The position numbers and the translations under genes are program-made. Source: CAZWEZ01 sp964632795 (GTDB lineage: Bacteria; Pseudomonadota; Alphaproteobacteria; Rhodospirillales; 2-02-FULL-58-16). Taken from it: a DNA stretch of 25,547 nt. Numbering within the stretch: the first letter of the stretch is position 1; each line of letters opens with the position of its first letter. The stretch spans positions 1 through 25,547 of the forward strand of contig CAZWEZ010000052.1 of assembly GCA_964632795.1 (NCBI GenBank). The letters run 5' to 3'. Below the pieces are notes generated by a model. That model did no database searches, was not told the DNA's origin, and saw only the letters and a list, made by a program, of their open reading frames with translations. Shown here one piece after another: positions 15,306 through 25,538 of the stretch.

Positions 15306-16649
15306 GCGGCGAAACCCCGCCGCCGGTCTCCGCGCGGGAGTTCGCGGCGATGATGGCCGCCCTCGGCCCCTTCGAGGCCGCCCCCCACCTGGCGGCGGCG
15401 GTCTCCGGGGGCGGCGACAGCATGGCCCTGTGCCTGCTCGCCGATGACTGGGCGCGGCGCGCCGGGGGCCGCCTGAGCGCCCTCACCGTGGACCACGGAT
15501 TGCGCCCCGAGGCCCCCCGGGAGGCCCGCCGGGTGGGCGCCTGGCTGACGGCCCGCGGGATCGACCATCACATCCTGTCGCGCCCCGGGGTCAGGCCGAC
15601 CTCGGGCCTCCAGGAGGCGGCCCGCCGGTTGCGCTACGGGCTGATGACGTCGTGGTGCCGCGAGTCGGGCGTGCTGCACCTGCTGCTCGCCCACAACCTG
15701 GAAGACCAGGGCGAAACCTTCCTCCTGCGCCTGGGGAGGGGCAGCGGGATCGACGGGCTGTCGGCGATGGCCGCCCTCATCGAGACCCCGGAAGTCCGCA
15801 TCCTGCGCCCCCTGCTGGCGGTGGAGCGCGACCGCCTCCGGGCGACCCTGGCCGGGTACCGCCAGGATTGGCTCGAGGACCCCTCCAACCTGAATCCCGG
15901 GTTCGCCAGGACCGGACTGCGCGCGGCCCAGCCGGCGTTGACCGGGGCCGGACTGAGCCCGGCCCGCCTGGCCGCCACCGCACGCCGCATGGGAGGGGTG
16001 CGCCGGGTCCTCGAAACCGCCGCCAGCGCCCTGTCGGCGGAGTGCTGCGCCGTCTATCCGGCGGGCTATGCCCGGCTCGACGCCGCCGCCCTGGCCGCCG
16101 TCCCCGGCGAGGTGTCGGTTCGAATCCTGGCCCGGCTCCTGTTGTGCATCGGCGCCAGGGACTACGCGCCGCCCCGGGAAAAGCTCCACCGCCTCCTCGG
16201 AGCGATCGCCCGTGGCGGGCCGCGATCGGCGCGCACCCTGGGCGGCTGCCGCATCCTGCCGCGCAAGGAGGGGGTGCTGGTGTGCCGCGAGGGACGCCAC
16301 CCGCCCCGGCCGGTGGCCGCCGTCGCCGGCCGGCGGCTGACCTGGGACGGCCGGTTCGTCATCGACCTGGCGGCCGATCGCCGGGGCCGAGGCTTCGTCC
16401 GCCCGCCTGAGCCGGCTCGGCCGGGACGGCTGGGCCGAGGTGGTCGGCGAGCGCCCGGAGCTGCGGGCCGGGCCGGTCCCGGCCGCCGCCGCGATGTCGC
16501 TGCCGGCGCTGCGCGACGAGCACGGCGTCGTCGCCGTGCCTCATTTGGACTACCGGCGCCGGGGGCGCGGGCGCCCCGGGGTGGCCGTCGCCCGGATCGC
16601 CTTCCGACCGCCGAACAGCCTCTCGGGCGCGGGGTTCTTTCTTGTTTAA
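15302..16649 (+). CDS. tilS: TilS, tRNA(Ile) lysidine synthetase, with an apparent frameshift
   Basis: ATP-dependent enzyme that converts C34 of the CAU-anticodon tRNA-Ile to lysidine, essential for AUA decoding. The GTG at 15302 overlaps the cpoB TGA and leads to the PP-loop signature VSGGGDSMALC, followed by TVDHGLRPEA and the AHNLEDQGETFLLRL motif. About 360 codons in, the frame breaks at a GGGG run (16383-16386). One surplus G moves reading into an Arg/Gly-rich frame that stays open to 16741. In the other frame the expected C-terminal domain is intact (RLSRLGRDGWAEVV, then LPALRDEHGVVAVPHLDY, ending FFLV at 16649). Either a sequencing error or a truncating mutation; the essential role favours error. 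Confidence 0.9.
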
Positions 16650-16724
16650 CGTTTTTTTCGTACTATCTATTTATTGCGCCCTGGGGCATGAGGCGCCCGC
16701 CGTGCCGAGGGGGAAGGAGAGCCA

Positions 16725-18655
<1,931 letters not shown>

Positions 18656-18656
<1 letters not shown>

Positions 18657-19486
18657 TGCCCCCGTCCTTCGCCGGGCTGTCCCTCGAACGCCCGCTGGTC
18701 ATGGGCGTCCTCAACGTCACCCGCGACAGCTTCTCCGACGGCGGCGAGGCGTTCTCCGCCGGGGCCGCCGTCGCCCGCGGCCGCGAGTTGGCCGGGGCCG
18801 GCGCCGACATCATCGACATCGGCGGCGAATCGAGTCGCCCGGGGGCCCCAGAGGTGCCCGTCGAGGAGGAACTGGCCCGGGTGCTGCCGGTAATCCGCGC
18901 CCTGGCCGGGTCCGGGCCGGCGCTCTCGGTGGACACCCGCCGGGCCCGGGTGATGGCGGCGGCGCTGGAGGCCGGGGCGGCGATCGTCAACGACGTCACC
19001 GCCCTGGGCGGCGATCCGGACTCCCTGGAGGTGGTGGCGGCGTCCCCGGCCTCGGTGGTCCTCATGCACATGCGGGGCAACCCCCGGACCATGCAGGACG
19101 CGCCGCGTTACGACGACGTGGTCGGCGAGGTGTACGACTACCTGGCCGGGCGGGCGGCGGCCTGCGAGGCGGCCGGGATCGGGCGGGAGCGCATCGCCGT
19201 CGACCCCGGCATCGGCTTCGGCAAGACAGTCGACCACAACACCGCTCTTATCGCCAACCTGGAGCGGTTCGCGGAGCTGGGCTGCGCGATCGTGCTCGGC
19301 GTCTCGCGCAAGAGCTTCATCGCCAGGCTCAGCCGGGGCGAGGCCGCCCGGGACCGCCTCGCCGGCTCGCTGGCCGCGGCCCTGGCCGGCCTCACCCGGG
19401 GCGCCCACATCCTGCGCGTCCACGACGTCGCCGAGACGCGCCAGGCGCTGGCGGTGTGGGGGGCGGTCTGTAAAGATTCGAAATAA
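18656..19486 (+). CDS. folP: FolP, dihydropteroate synthase
   Basis: 276-residue TIM-barrel enzyme that condenses 6-hydroxymethyl-dihydropterin pyrophosphate with p-aminobenzoate in folate synthesis; it is the sulfonamide target. Signatures are MGVLNVTRDSFSDGG (16-30), DIIDIGGESSRPG, SVDTRRA, NDVTAL, DPGIGFGKT and GVSRKSFI. The usual NVTPDSFSDGG has Arg at the Pro position (R23, codon CGC), and ESTRPG reads ESSRPG. Both lie in loops near the substrate site. The ATG shares one base with the ftsH stop, so translation is probably coupled; ftsH-folP-glmM order is common in alphaproteobacteria. Confidence 0.96.
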
Positions 19487-19560
19487 AAAGTTAACCACCC
19501 GGGCATACGATCTGTATTACAACGGCCGGTAATTCCGCCATTCGAGACCCGGGGGGCTCC

Positions 19561-20904
19561 ATGACACGCAAGCTGTTCGGCACCGACGGCATCCGCGGCA
19601 CCGCCAATAGCGAACCGATGACCGCCGAGACGGCGTTGCGCGTCGGCATGGCGGCGGCCCTCCACTTCACCTGCGGCGACCACCGCCACCGGGTGGTGAT
19701 CGGCAAGGACACCCGGCTGTCGGGCTATGTGATCGAGCCGGCGCTGACCTCCGGCTTCGTCTCCATGGGCATGGACGTGATCCTGGTCGGCCCCATGCCG
19801 ACCCCGGCGGTAGCCATGCTGACCCGCTCGCTGAGGGCCGACCTGGGGGTCGTCATCTCGGCCTCCCACAACCCCTTCGAGGACAACGGCATCAAGCTGT
19901 TCGGGCCCGACGGCTACAAGCTGTCCGATACGGTCGAGGCCGAGATCGCGCGGCGCGTCGACGGCGACATGAGCGCCGACCTGGCGGCGCCGACCGAGCT
20001 CGGCCGGGCGATGCGGCTCGACGACGCCGAGGGCCGCTACATCGAATACGTCAAGCAGACCTTCCCCAAGGGGCTGCGGCTCGACGGCCTCAAGGTGGTG
20101 GTCGATTGCGCCAACGGCGCCGCCTACCATGTCGCCCCGACGGTGCTGTGGGAACTGGGCGCCGAGGTGGTCCCGATCGGGGTCCAGCCCGACGGCTTCA
20201 ACATCAACCGCGAATGCGGTTCGACCCACACCGACACCATGGTGAGCCAGGTCATCGCGCACGGCGCCGACGTCGGCCTGGCGCTCGACGGCGACGCCGA
20301 CAGGGTGCTGGTCGCCGACCAGGACGGGGCGCTGATCGACGGCGACCAGATGATGGCCCTGATCGCCCGCCACTGGGCCGACGGCGGGCGGTTGTGCGGC
20401 GGCGGCGTGGTCGCCACGGTGATGTCGAACCTGGGCCTGGAACGCTACCTGGAGAGCATCGGGCTGAACCTGGTACGGACCCAGGTCGGCGACCGCTACG
20501 TGGTCGAGCACATGCGCGCCCACGGCTTCAACCTGGGCGGCGAGCAGTCGGGACACATCATTCTCGGCGACCACTCGACCACCGGCGACGGCCTGATCGC
20601 CGCCCTCCAGGTGCTGGCGGCGGTGGTCGAATCGGGACGCCCGGCCGGCGAGGTCTGCCGCCTGTTCGAGCCGCTGCCCCAGGTGCTGCGCAACGTCGCC
20701 TTCAACGGCGGCCGGCCGCTGGAGACGGCGTCGGTCAAGAAGGCGATCAGCGACGGCGAACGGCGCCTCGCCGGCTCGGGCCGCCTGCTGATCCGCGTCT
20801 CGGGCACCGAACCCCTGATCCGCATCATGGCCGAGGGCGAGGACGAATCCCTGGTCGCCGCCGTGGTCGCCGACATCGTGAGCGTCATCGAGCGGGCGTC
20901 ATGA
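19561..20904 (+). CDS. glmM: GlmM, phosphoglucosamine mutase
   Basis: 447-residue alpha-D-phosphohexomutase that interconverts glucosamine-6-phosphate and glucosamine-1-phosphate, supplying UDP-N-acetylglucosamine for peptidoglycan and lipopolysaccharide. The N terminus KLFGTDGIRGTAN is diagnostic. The active-site phosphoserine is S102 in ISASHNP, the metal loop is LALDGDADRVL, and the sugar-binding GGEQSGHI and phosphate-binding RVSGTEPLIRIM loops are all present. The 74-base gap after folP, with GGGGGGC before the ATG, may allow separate initiation. The stop overlaps the thiD start in ATGA. Confidence 0.97.
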   Translation: MTRKLFGTDGIRGTANSEPMTAETALRVGMAAALHFTCGDHRHRVVIGKDTRLSGYVIEPALTSGFVSMGMDVILVGPMPTPAVAMLTRSLRADLGVVISASHNPFEDNGIKLFGPDGYKLSDTVEAEIARRVDGDMSADLAAPTELGRAMRLDDAEGRYIEYVKQTFPKGLRLDGLKVVVDCANGAAYHVAPTVLWELGAEVVPIGVQPDGFNINRECGSTHTDTMVSQVIAHGADVGLALDGDADRVLVADQDGALIDGDQMMALIARHWADGGRLCGGGVVATVMSNLGLERYLESIGLNLVRTQVGDRYVVEHMRAHGFNLGGEQSGHIILGDHSTTGDGLIAALQVLAAVVESGRPAGEVCRLFEPLPQVLRNVAFNGGRPLETASVKKAISDGERRLAGSGRLLIRVSGTEPLIRIMAEGEDESLVAAVVADIVSVIERAS

Positions 20905-21707
20905 AAGGACGTGTCCTCATCGTCGCCGGGTCGGATTCCGGGGGTGGGGCCGGGATCCAGGCCGATCTCAAGACGGTGACCGCGTTGGGCGGTTATGGGA
21001 TGACCGCGGTGACCGCGCTGACCGCCCAGAACACCCTCGGCGTGTTCGGCATTCACCAGGTGCCGCCGGAGTTCGTCGCCCGGCAGATCGAGGTCACTGT
21101 TTCCGACCTCGGCTGCGACGCCATTAAGACCGGGATGCTGGCCACGGCGCCGATCATCGAGGCGGTGGCGGATGCGCTGGATGCCCACGCCCCCGACGTG
21201 CCGTGGGTGGTCGATCCGGTGATGGTGGCCAAGGGCGGCCACCGGCTGCTGGCCGAGGACGCCACCGAGGCGCTGATCGCCCGCCTGGTCACCCGGGCCG
21301 CGGTGATCACCCCCAACCTGCCCGAGGCCGAGGTCTTGAGCGGGATGACGGTGCGCACGGTGGCCGACATGGAACGAGCCGCCGTCCGGCTGCTGGAGAC
21401 CGGCGCCGGGGCCGTGCTGCTCAAGGGCGGCCACCTGGAAGGGGACACGGTGATCGACCTGCTGATCACCGCCGAGGGCGCCGAACGCTTCGAGAGTCCC
21501 AGGATCGACACCCCCCACACCCACGGCACCGGCTGCACCCTGGCCTCGGCCATCGCCGCCGGCCTGGCCCGGGGACTGGCGGTCCGCGCGGCAGTGGTCC
21601 GCGCCCGGGCCTACGTCACCGAGGCGATCCGCACCGCGCCGGGCCTCGGCGCCGGCCACGGGCCGCTCAACCACGGCCACACCGTGGGGCCGTTCGAGGG
21701 CGATTGA
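20901..21707 (+). CDS. thiD: ThiD, hydroxymethylpyrimidine (phosphate) kinase
   Basis: 268-residue ribokinase-fold enzyme that phosphorylates HMP and HMP-phosphate for thiamine synthesis and salvage. The ATG at 20901 overlaps the glmM stop (ATGA) and opens into RVLIVAGSDSGGGAGIQADL, the classic ThiD N terminus. The substrate loop TALTAQNTLGV, the GMLAT region and the anion-hole/catalytic segment HTHGTGCTLASAIAAGLARG are intact. The in-frame region upstream of this ATG is only the shadow of glmM. It ends 19 bases from the convergent MocR gene, with no terminator visible in that small gap. Confidence 0.96.
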   Translation: MKGRVLIVAGSDSGGGAGIQADLKTVTALGGYGMTAVTALTAQNTLGVFGIHQVPPEFVARQIEVTVSDLGCDAIKTGMLATAPIIEAVADALDAHAPDVPWVVDPVMVAKGGHRLLAEDATEALIARLVTRAAVITPNLPEAEVLSGMTVRTVADMERAAVRLLETGAGAVLLKGGHLEGDTVIDLLITAEGAERFESPRIDTPHTHGTGCTLASAIAAGLARGLAVRAAVVRARAYVTEAIRTAPGLGAGHGPLNHGHTVGPFEGD

Positions 21708-21726
21708 AGATAACCAGCGGTATAAT

Positions 21727-23124
21727 TCAGATCAACGGCCGGGACGGGTAGGGGCGCTGGCCGAGGGTCTCGGCGATGATCCTCAGGCCGGCTTCCATGC
21801 GTTTCCGGCCGCGGACCGCGCCCAGGCAGATGCGCACCGCGTGGGGCGGGAGATCGCGGCCGGCGGCGAAGGCCTCGGCCGGGATCACCGCCACGCCGCG
21901 GGTTCGGACCTGGACCGTGAAGTCCTCGGCCCGCCAGGGTTCGGGCAGCGGCAGCCACAGGTGGTAGCTGTCGCGGTGGGTCTCGTAGGCGATGCCGTCG
22001 AGCACCCGCCGGGCAATGCCCTGGCGGGCCACCGCCTCGCCGTGCTGCCAGCGGGCCATGCGCCGGGCGGTGCCGTCGGCGATCCAGCGGCTGACCAGCT
22101 CGGCCGGCAGCGGGGTCGCCATCCGGCAGTCGGAACGCACGGCGGCGGCGATCCTGTGGGCCATGTCCTCGGGGGCATGGAGGTAGCCGACCCGGAGCCC
22201 GGTGGCCAGGCTCTTGGACATCGAGGTGACGAACACCGTGATCTCGGGGGCGATGGCGGCCAGCGGCGGCGGGCGGTCGCGGAGCAGGAAGCCGTAAACG
22301 TCGTCCTCGACGATCAGCAGGTCGTGGCGCCGGGCGATACCGGCGATCTCCCGGCGCCGGGACTCGGGCATCACCCGGGTCGTCGGGTTCTGCAGGTTGG
22401 GCATGCAGTACAGCGCCCTGGGACGACCGGTGACGCAGGCCTCGATCAGGGAATCGGGGCGGATGCCGTCATCGTCCATCTCCAGGCCCCGAAGCGTCAA
22501 GTTCATGTGGGCGGCGAACTCCTTCATCCCCGGATAGGTGACCGATTCGGTGAGCACCGTGTCGCCCGGCATGGCGAGGGCGGCGAAGGTCACCGCCAGG
22601 CCGTTCTGGGCGCCGTTGGTGAGCACGATGCGCTCGGGCGACGCTTCCACCCCGCTCTCGGCCAGCCAGGCGGCGCCGGCGGCGCGGTGGCGGCGCATGC
22701 CGGCGTCGGGCTGGTATTCCATCAGCGCGCCCAGGCCGTCGCTCTTGGAAAGTTCGGCCAGGGCCTGGCCCAGGATCCGCGCCCCCTCGCCGGCGGCGGG
22801 CAGGTTGAGGCTGAAATCGATCAGCTGGCCATCGTCCTCCTCGGTGACCGCCAGTTCCGGGACTCCGTCCGCCCCGGCGTCGTCGCCGCGCACGTAGGTG
22901 CCCCGCCCCACCTCGCCCGACGTCAAACCGCGCCGCGCGGCTTCGCCGTAGGCCCGGCTCACCGTGCCGACGGTGATGCCCAGTCGGTAGGCGAGGTCAC
23001 GGTGGGTGGGCAGCCGGAGACCCGGCGCCAGGCGTCCCCGGGCGATGTCGGCGGCCAGGGCGTCGGCGATGGCCAGATAGCAGGGGCCGCCGCGGGCCGG
23101 GAGATGGGGAGACCAGATTGTCAT
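21727..23124 (-). CDS. MocR/PdxR-type regulator (GntR HTH fused to aminotransferase-like domain)
   Basis: 465-residue chimera. The N-terminal GntR winged HTH covers about residues 15-78 (AIADALAADIARGRLAPGLR, then THRDLAYRLGITVGTVSRAY). It is followed by a fold-type I aminotransferase domain with the PLP-binding Lys in TSMSKSLATGLRVGY (K304) and the NLQNPTTRVM motif. Such proteins usually sense PLP or amino compounds rather than catalyse transamination. The start at 23124 (MTIWSPHLPA) is typical of the family; an upstream in-frame ATG would add eight unusual residues that overlap the promoter. It is divergent from the threonine dehydratase-like gene, its most plausible target besides itself. 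The exact regulon is unknown. Confidence 0.9.
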   Translation of the reverse strand: MTIWSPHLPARGGPCYLAIADALAADIARGRLAPGLRLPTHRDLAYRLGITVGTVSRAYGEAARRGLTSGEVGRGTYVRGDDAGADGVPELAVTEEDDGQLIDFSLNLPAAGEGARILGQALAELSKSDGLGALMEYQPDAGMRRHRAAGAAWLAESGVEASPERIVLTNGAQNGLAVTFAALAMPGDTVLTESVTYPGMKEFAAHMNLTLRGLEMDDDGIRPDSLIEACVTGRPRALYCMPNLQNPTTRVMPESRRREIAGIARRHDLLIVEDDVYGFLLRDRPPPLAAIAPEITVFVTSMSKSLATGLRVGYLHAPEDMAHRIAAAVRSDCRMATPLPAELVSRWIADGTARRMARWQHGEAVARQGIARRVLDGIAYETHRDSYHLWLPLPEPWRAEDFTVQVRTRGVAVIPAEAFAAGRDLPPHAVRICLGAVRGRKRMEAGLRIIAETLGQRPYPSRPLI

Positions 23125-23131
23125 GATACAA

Positions 23132-23161
23132 TAAATACATTGACGCATCTATCGTGTCAAT
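23132..23161 (-). promoter_or_regulatory. Promoter and candidate operator of the MocR gene
   Basis: On the minus strand a perfect TTGACA -35 (23155-23160) is 17 bases from TATTTA (23132-23137), just upstream of the regulator start. A 6-bp inverted repeat ATTGAC-N11-GTCAAT (23139-23144 and 23156-23161) lies over the -35 and spacer, and ATTGT/ACAAT arms (23117-23121, 23128-23132) lie over the start codon. The overlap suggests autoregulation. Confidence 0.5.
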
Positions 23162-23240
23162 CATATTACAGAAATCGAGACAATCATGGAAAAAGAACGA
23201 TGTTGAGCCGATATTGAACCGATACATTCTACTCTCATAG

Positions 23241-23318
23241 GCCCACCGACTCGAGGATATCGGAATCTCCCGGGACGCCGCCCGGCGCGAGGCGGCCAAG
23301 CCGTTCTGGCGGCAATAG
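23241..23318 (+). pseudogene. DUF1127 (YjiS-like) C-terminal remnant
   Basis: Directly after an in-frame TAG (23238-23240), codons read AHRLEDIGISRDAARREA, then AKPFWRQ and TAG (23316-23318). This matches the C-terminal half of small DUF1127 proteins, which typically read LxDIGLSRxEAxxEAxKPFW. No start codon or N-terminal Arg-rich half is visible in this frame, so the gene is truncated or broken. Intact relatives are about 45-70 residues and some bind RNA or affect phosphate and carbon metabolism. It is 33 bases upstream of the dehydratase gene. Confidence 0.5.
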
Positions 23319-23351
23319 TGCCGACGCCCCAAGTCTGCTATAGGAAAGGGC

Positions 23352-24329
23352 ATGGACACCATCAGCCTGGCCGATCTCGAAGCCGCCCAGGAGGTGGTTT
23401 ACGCCAACATGGCGCCGACCCCGCAGTTGTGCTGGCCGCTGCTGTCGGCGCGCTGCGGCTGCGAGGTCTGGGTCAAGCACGAGAACCACACCCCGATCGG
23501 CGCCTTCAAGGTGCGCGGCGGGCTGGTCCTCCTGGGGGCGCTGCTCGACGCCAACCCGGAGATAACGGGCGTCATCACCGCCACCCGGGGCAACCACGGC
23601 CAGAGCATCGCCTACGCCGCCCGGCGCTACGGCATCGACGCCGTGATCGTCGTCCCCCGCGGCAACAACCCCGAGAAGAACGCCGCCATGAAAGCGCTGG
23701 GCGGCGAGCTGATCGAGCACGGCCGCGACTTCCAGGAAGCCAGCGAACACATCGGCGCCCTGGCCGTCGGGCGCGGCCTCTACGTGCTGCCGTCCTTCGA
23801 CCCCATGCTGGCCGTCGGGGTCGGGACCTACGCCCTGGAGTTCCTGCGCAGCGTGCCCGAGCTGGACACGGTCTACGTGCCGATCGGCCTCGGTTCGGGG
23901 ATCAGCGGCATGATCGCGGCGCGCGACGCCCTGAACCTCGAGACCCGGATCGTCGGCGTGGTGTCCGAGAACGCCGCCGCCTACGCCCTGTCCTTCGAGG
24001 CCGGCCGGCCGGTATCGACCGAGAGCGCCGACACCATCGCCGACGGCGTCGCCTGCCGGGTCCCCGACGAGACGGCCCTGGCGATCATCCTCGAGGGCGC
24101 CGAACGGGTGGTCGCGGTTTCCGAGGACGCCATTCTGGCCGCCATGGGCCACTACTTCACCGACACCCACAACCTCGCCGAGGGCGCCGGCGCGGCGCCG
24201 CTGGCCGCCCTGCTCCAGGACAACCCGGCCAAGGCCGGCAAGCGGGTCGGCCTGGTGCTGTCGGGGGGCAACGTGGACCGGGAGCTGTTCAAGCGGGTAT
24301 TGGAGCAGGGCGAGGCACCGAACCGATGA
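23352..24329 (+). CDS. Threonine dehydratase-like PLP enzyme (fold type II)
   Basis: 325-residue enzyme of the tryptophan synthase beta/threonine dehydratase fold. The PLP Lys is K53 in TPIGAFKVRGG, the Asn loop TRGNHGQSIAYAARR follows, and the Gly-rich phosphate loop is IGLGSGISGM. A C-terminal ACT domain is absent, so it resembles the catabolic, non-allosteric form. The likely reaction is deamination of threonine or serine to a 2-oxo acid; a related role such as hydroxy-amino acid dehydration is possible. ATG 23352 has GGAAAGG upstream. The divergent MocR regulator, itself PLP-binding, makes co-regulation likely. Confidence 0.85.
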   Translation: MDTISLADLEAAQEVVYANMAPTPQLCWPLLSARCGCEVWVKHENHTPIGAFKVRGGLVLLGALLDANPEITGVITATRGNHGQSIAYAARRYGIDAVIVVPRGNNPEKNAAMKALGGELIEHGRDFQEASEHIGALAVGRGLYVLPSFDPMLAVGVGTYALEFLRSVPELDTVYVPIGLGSGISGMIAARDALNLETRIVGVVSENAAAYALSFEAGRPVSTESADTIADGVACRVPDETALAIILEGAERVVAVSEDAILAAMGHYFTDTHNLAEGAGAAPLAALLQDNPAKAGKRVGLVLSGGNVDRELFKRVLEQGEAPNR

Positions 24330-24345
24330 GGGAGAATCGTTCTCG

Positions 24346-24672
24346 ATGAAGATCGACCGGGCCCAGGACGCGCGGCGCCACCAACGCTACCCCTTGCGCA
24401 AGAAGGTCCGCGCCAAGACCGCCGGCCGGGAATTCCAGGGCGAGGTCAAGGACATCTCGGGGGGCGGCGCCGCCCTGACCGCCGACATCAACCTGGAGAA
24501 CAACCAGTTCGTCGAGCTTCACGTGGAGCACCTGGATCCCCTGCCGGGGCAAATCGTCAGGACCTACGAGAAGGGGTTCGCGGTCAAGTTCGACATCCCC
24601 GACAAGGACAAGCATAAGCTGGCCGAGGAACTCGAGAAGTTCCGCCGGCGAGTCTCCAAGAAAGGCGACTAG
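24346..24672 (+). CDS. PilZ-domain protein, putative cyclic-di-GMP receptor
   Basis: 108-residue single-domain protein. The two PilZ signature elements are visible: the Arg motif in RRHQRYPLRKKV (residues 10-21) and DISGGGAAL (about 36-44), the D/NxSxxG motif, which together bind cyclic-di-GMP. The C-terminal tail is Lys/Glu-rich and probably helical (KDKHKLAEELEKFRRR). It begins 16 bases after the dehydratase and ends 14 bases before alaX, so it is probably in the same transcript. Its target is unknown; related stand-alone PilZ proteins influence motility, polysaccharide or second-messenger outputs. Confidence 0.85.
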   Translation: MKIDRAQDARRHQRYPLRKKVRAKTAGREFQGEVKDISGGGAALTADINLENNQFVELHVEHLDPLPGQIVRTYEKGFAVKFDIPDKDKHKLAEELEKFRRRVSKKGD

Positions 24673-24686
24673 AGAGGAAAGCCCCG

Positions 24687-25412
24687 ATGACAGAGGAGGT
24701 TTACCGCGACGATCCCTACGCCAGGTCCTGCCAGGCCACCGTCACCGCCTGGGGCGAGGACGGCATCCGCCTCGACCGCACGGTGTTCTACCCGACCGGC
24801 GGCGGCCAGCCGGGGGACACCGGGACCTTGCGCACGGCGGCCGGAGCGTTCCTGGCCATCGTCGATACCCGCAAGGACCGCGACGGCGGCGACATCGTTC
24901 ACGTCCCGGCGCCCGACGGCCAGTCCCCCGACGCCCCGCCCCTGGCCCCCGGCGACGTCGTCACCGCCGAGCTCGACTGGCAACGCCGCTACCGGCACAT
25001 GCGCATGCACACCGCGCTGCACCTGCTGTGCGTGGTGATCGAGGGCGGGGTGACCGGGGGCTCCATCGGCGAGACCAAGAGCCGGCTCGATTTCGACCTC
25101 CCCGATACGGCGCTGGACAAGGAACACATCACCGCCGAACTCAACCGGCTGATCGCCGAGGACCATCCGGTAGGCCAGCGCTGGATCACCGAGGAGGAGA
25201 TGGCCGCCCAGCCCGAGCTGGTCCGCACCATGTCGGTCAAGCCGCCGAGCGGCGCCGGCAAGGTCCGCCTGATCTCGATCGGCGAGCTCGACCTCCAGCC
25301 CTGCGGGGGGACCCACGTCGAGGCCAGCGGCGAGATCGGCCGGGTCCGGGTAGCCAAGATCGAGAACAAGGGCCGCCACAACCGCCGCGTCAACCTGGTC
25401 TTCGACGACTAG
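24687..25412 (+). CDS. alaX: AlaX-type alanyl-tRNA editing hydrolase
   Basis: 241-residue stand-alone editing protein that hydrolyses Ser or Gly mischarged on tRNA-Ala. It has an N-terminal beta-barrel like the AlaRS linker (TVFYPTGGGQPGDTG, residues 32-46), then the editing domain with zinc ligands H108 and H112 (MHTALHLL) and C206 and H210 (CGGTH). The size fits the medium AlaX class, which carries the Gly-rich N-terminal module. GAGAGGAAAG lies upstream of the ATG. Why it follows a PilZ gene is unclear; co-transcription with the dehydratase and PilZ genes is likely from the short gaps. Confidence 0.93.
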   Translation: MTEEVYRDDPYARSCQATVTAWGEDGIRLDRTVFYPTGGGQPGDTGTLRTAAGAFLAIVDTRKDRDGGDIVHVPAPDGQSPDAPPLAPGDVVTAELDWQRRYRHMRMHTALHLLCVVIEGGVTGGSIGETKSRLDFDLPDTALDKEHITAELNRLIAEDHPVGQRWITEEEMAAQPELVRTMSVKPPSGAGKVRLISIGELDLQPCGGTHVEASGEIGRVRVAKIENKGRHNRRVNLVFDD

Positions 25413-25444
25413 TGGATAAAATCTAACATATGGTACCCATACGA

Positions 25445-25538
25445 TCCCATTCCCCGGCTTCTCGGCAGGAGAAACCCCGCCGACGATGCCGAAGCATCGT
25501 CAAGGGGGTTCGACGCCCCGAGAAGCCGGGGAATGGGA
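25445..25538. repeat. Long hairpin element with perfect 21-bp arms
   Basis: Bases 25445-25465 are the exact reverse complement of 25518-25538 (core CCCATTCCCCGGCTTCTC). Inside are a second stem, AACCCC (25473-25478) with GGGGTT (25505-25510), and an 8-bp apical stem GACGATGC/GCATCGTC (25482-25489, 25494-25501) closed by a CGAA loop. It starts 32 bases after alaX. No T tract is visible before the window ends. Options are a dispersed palindromic repeat, a small inverted-repeat element or a 3' structured RNA. Confidence 0.75.
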
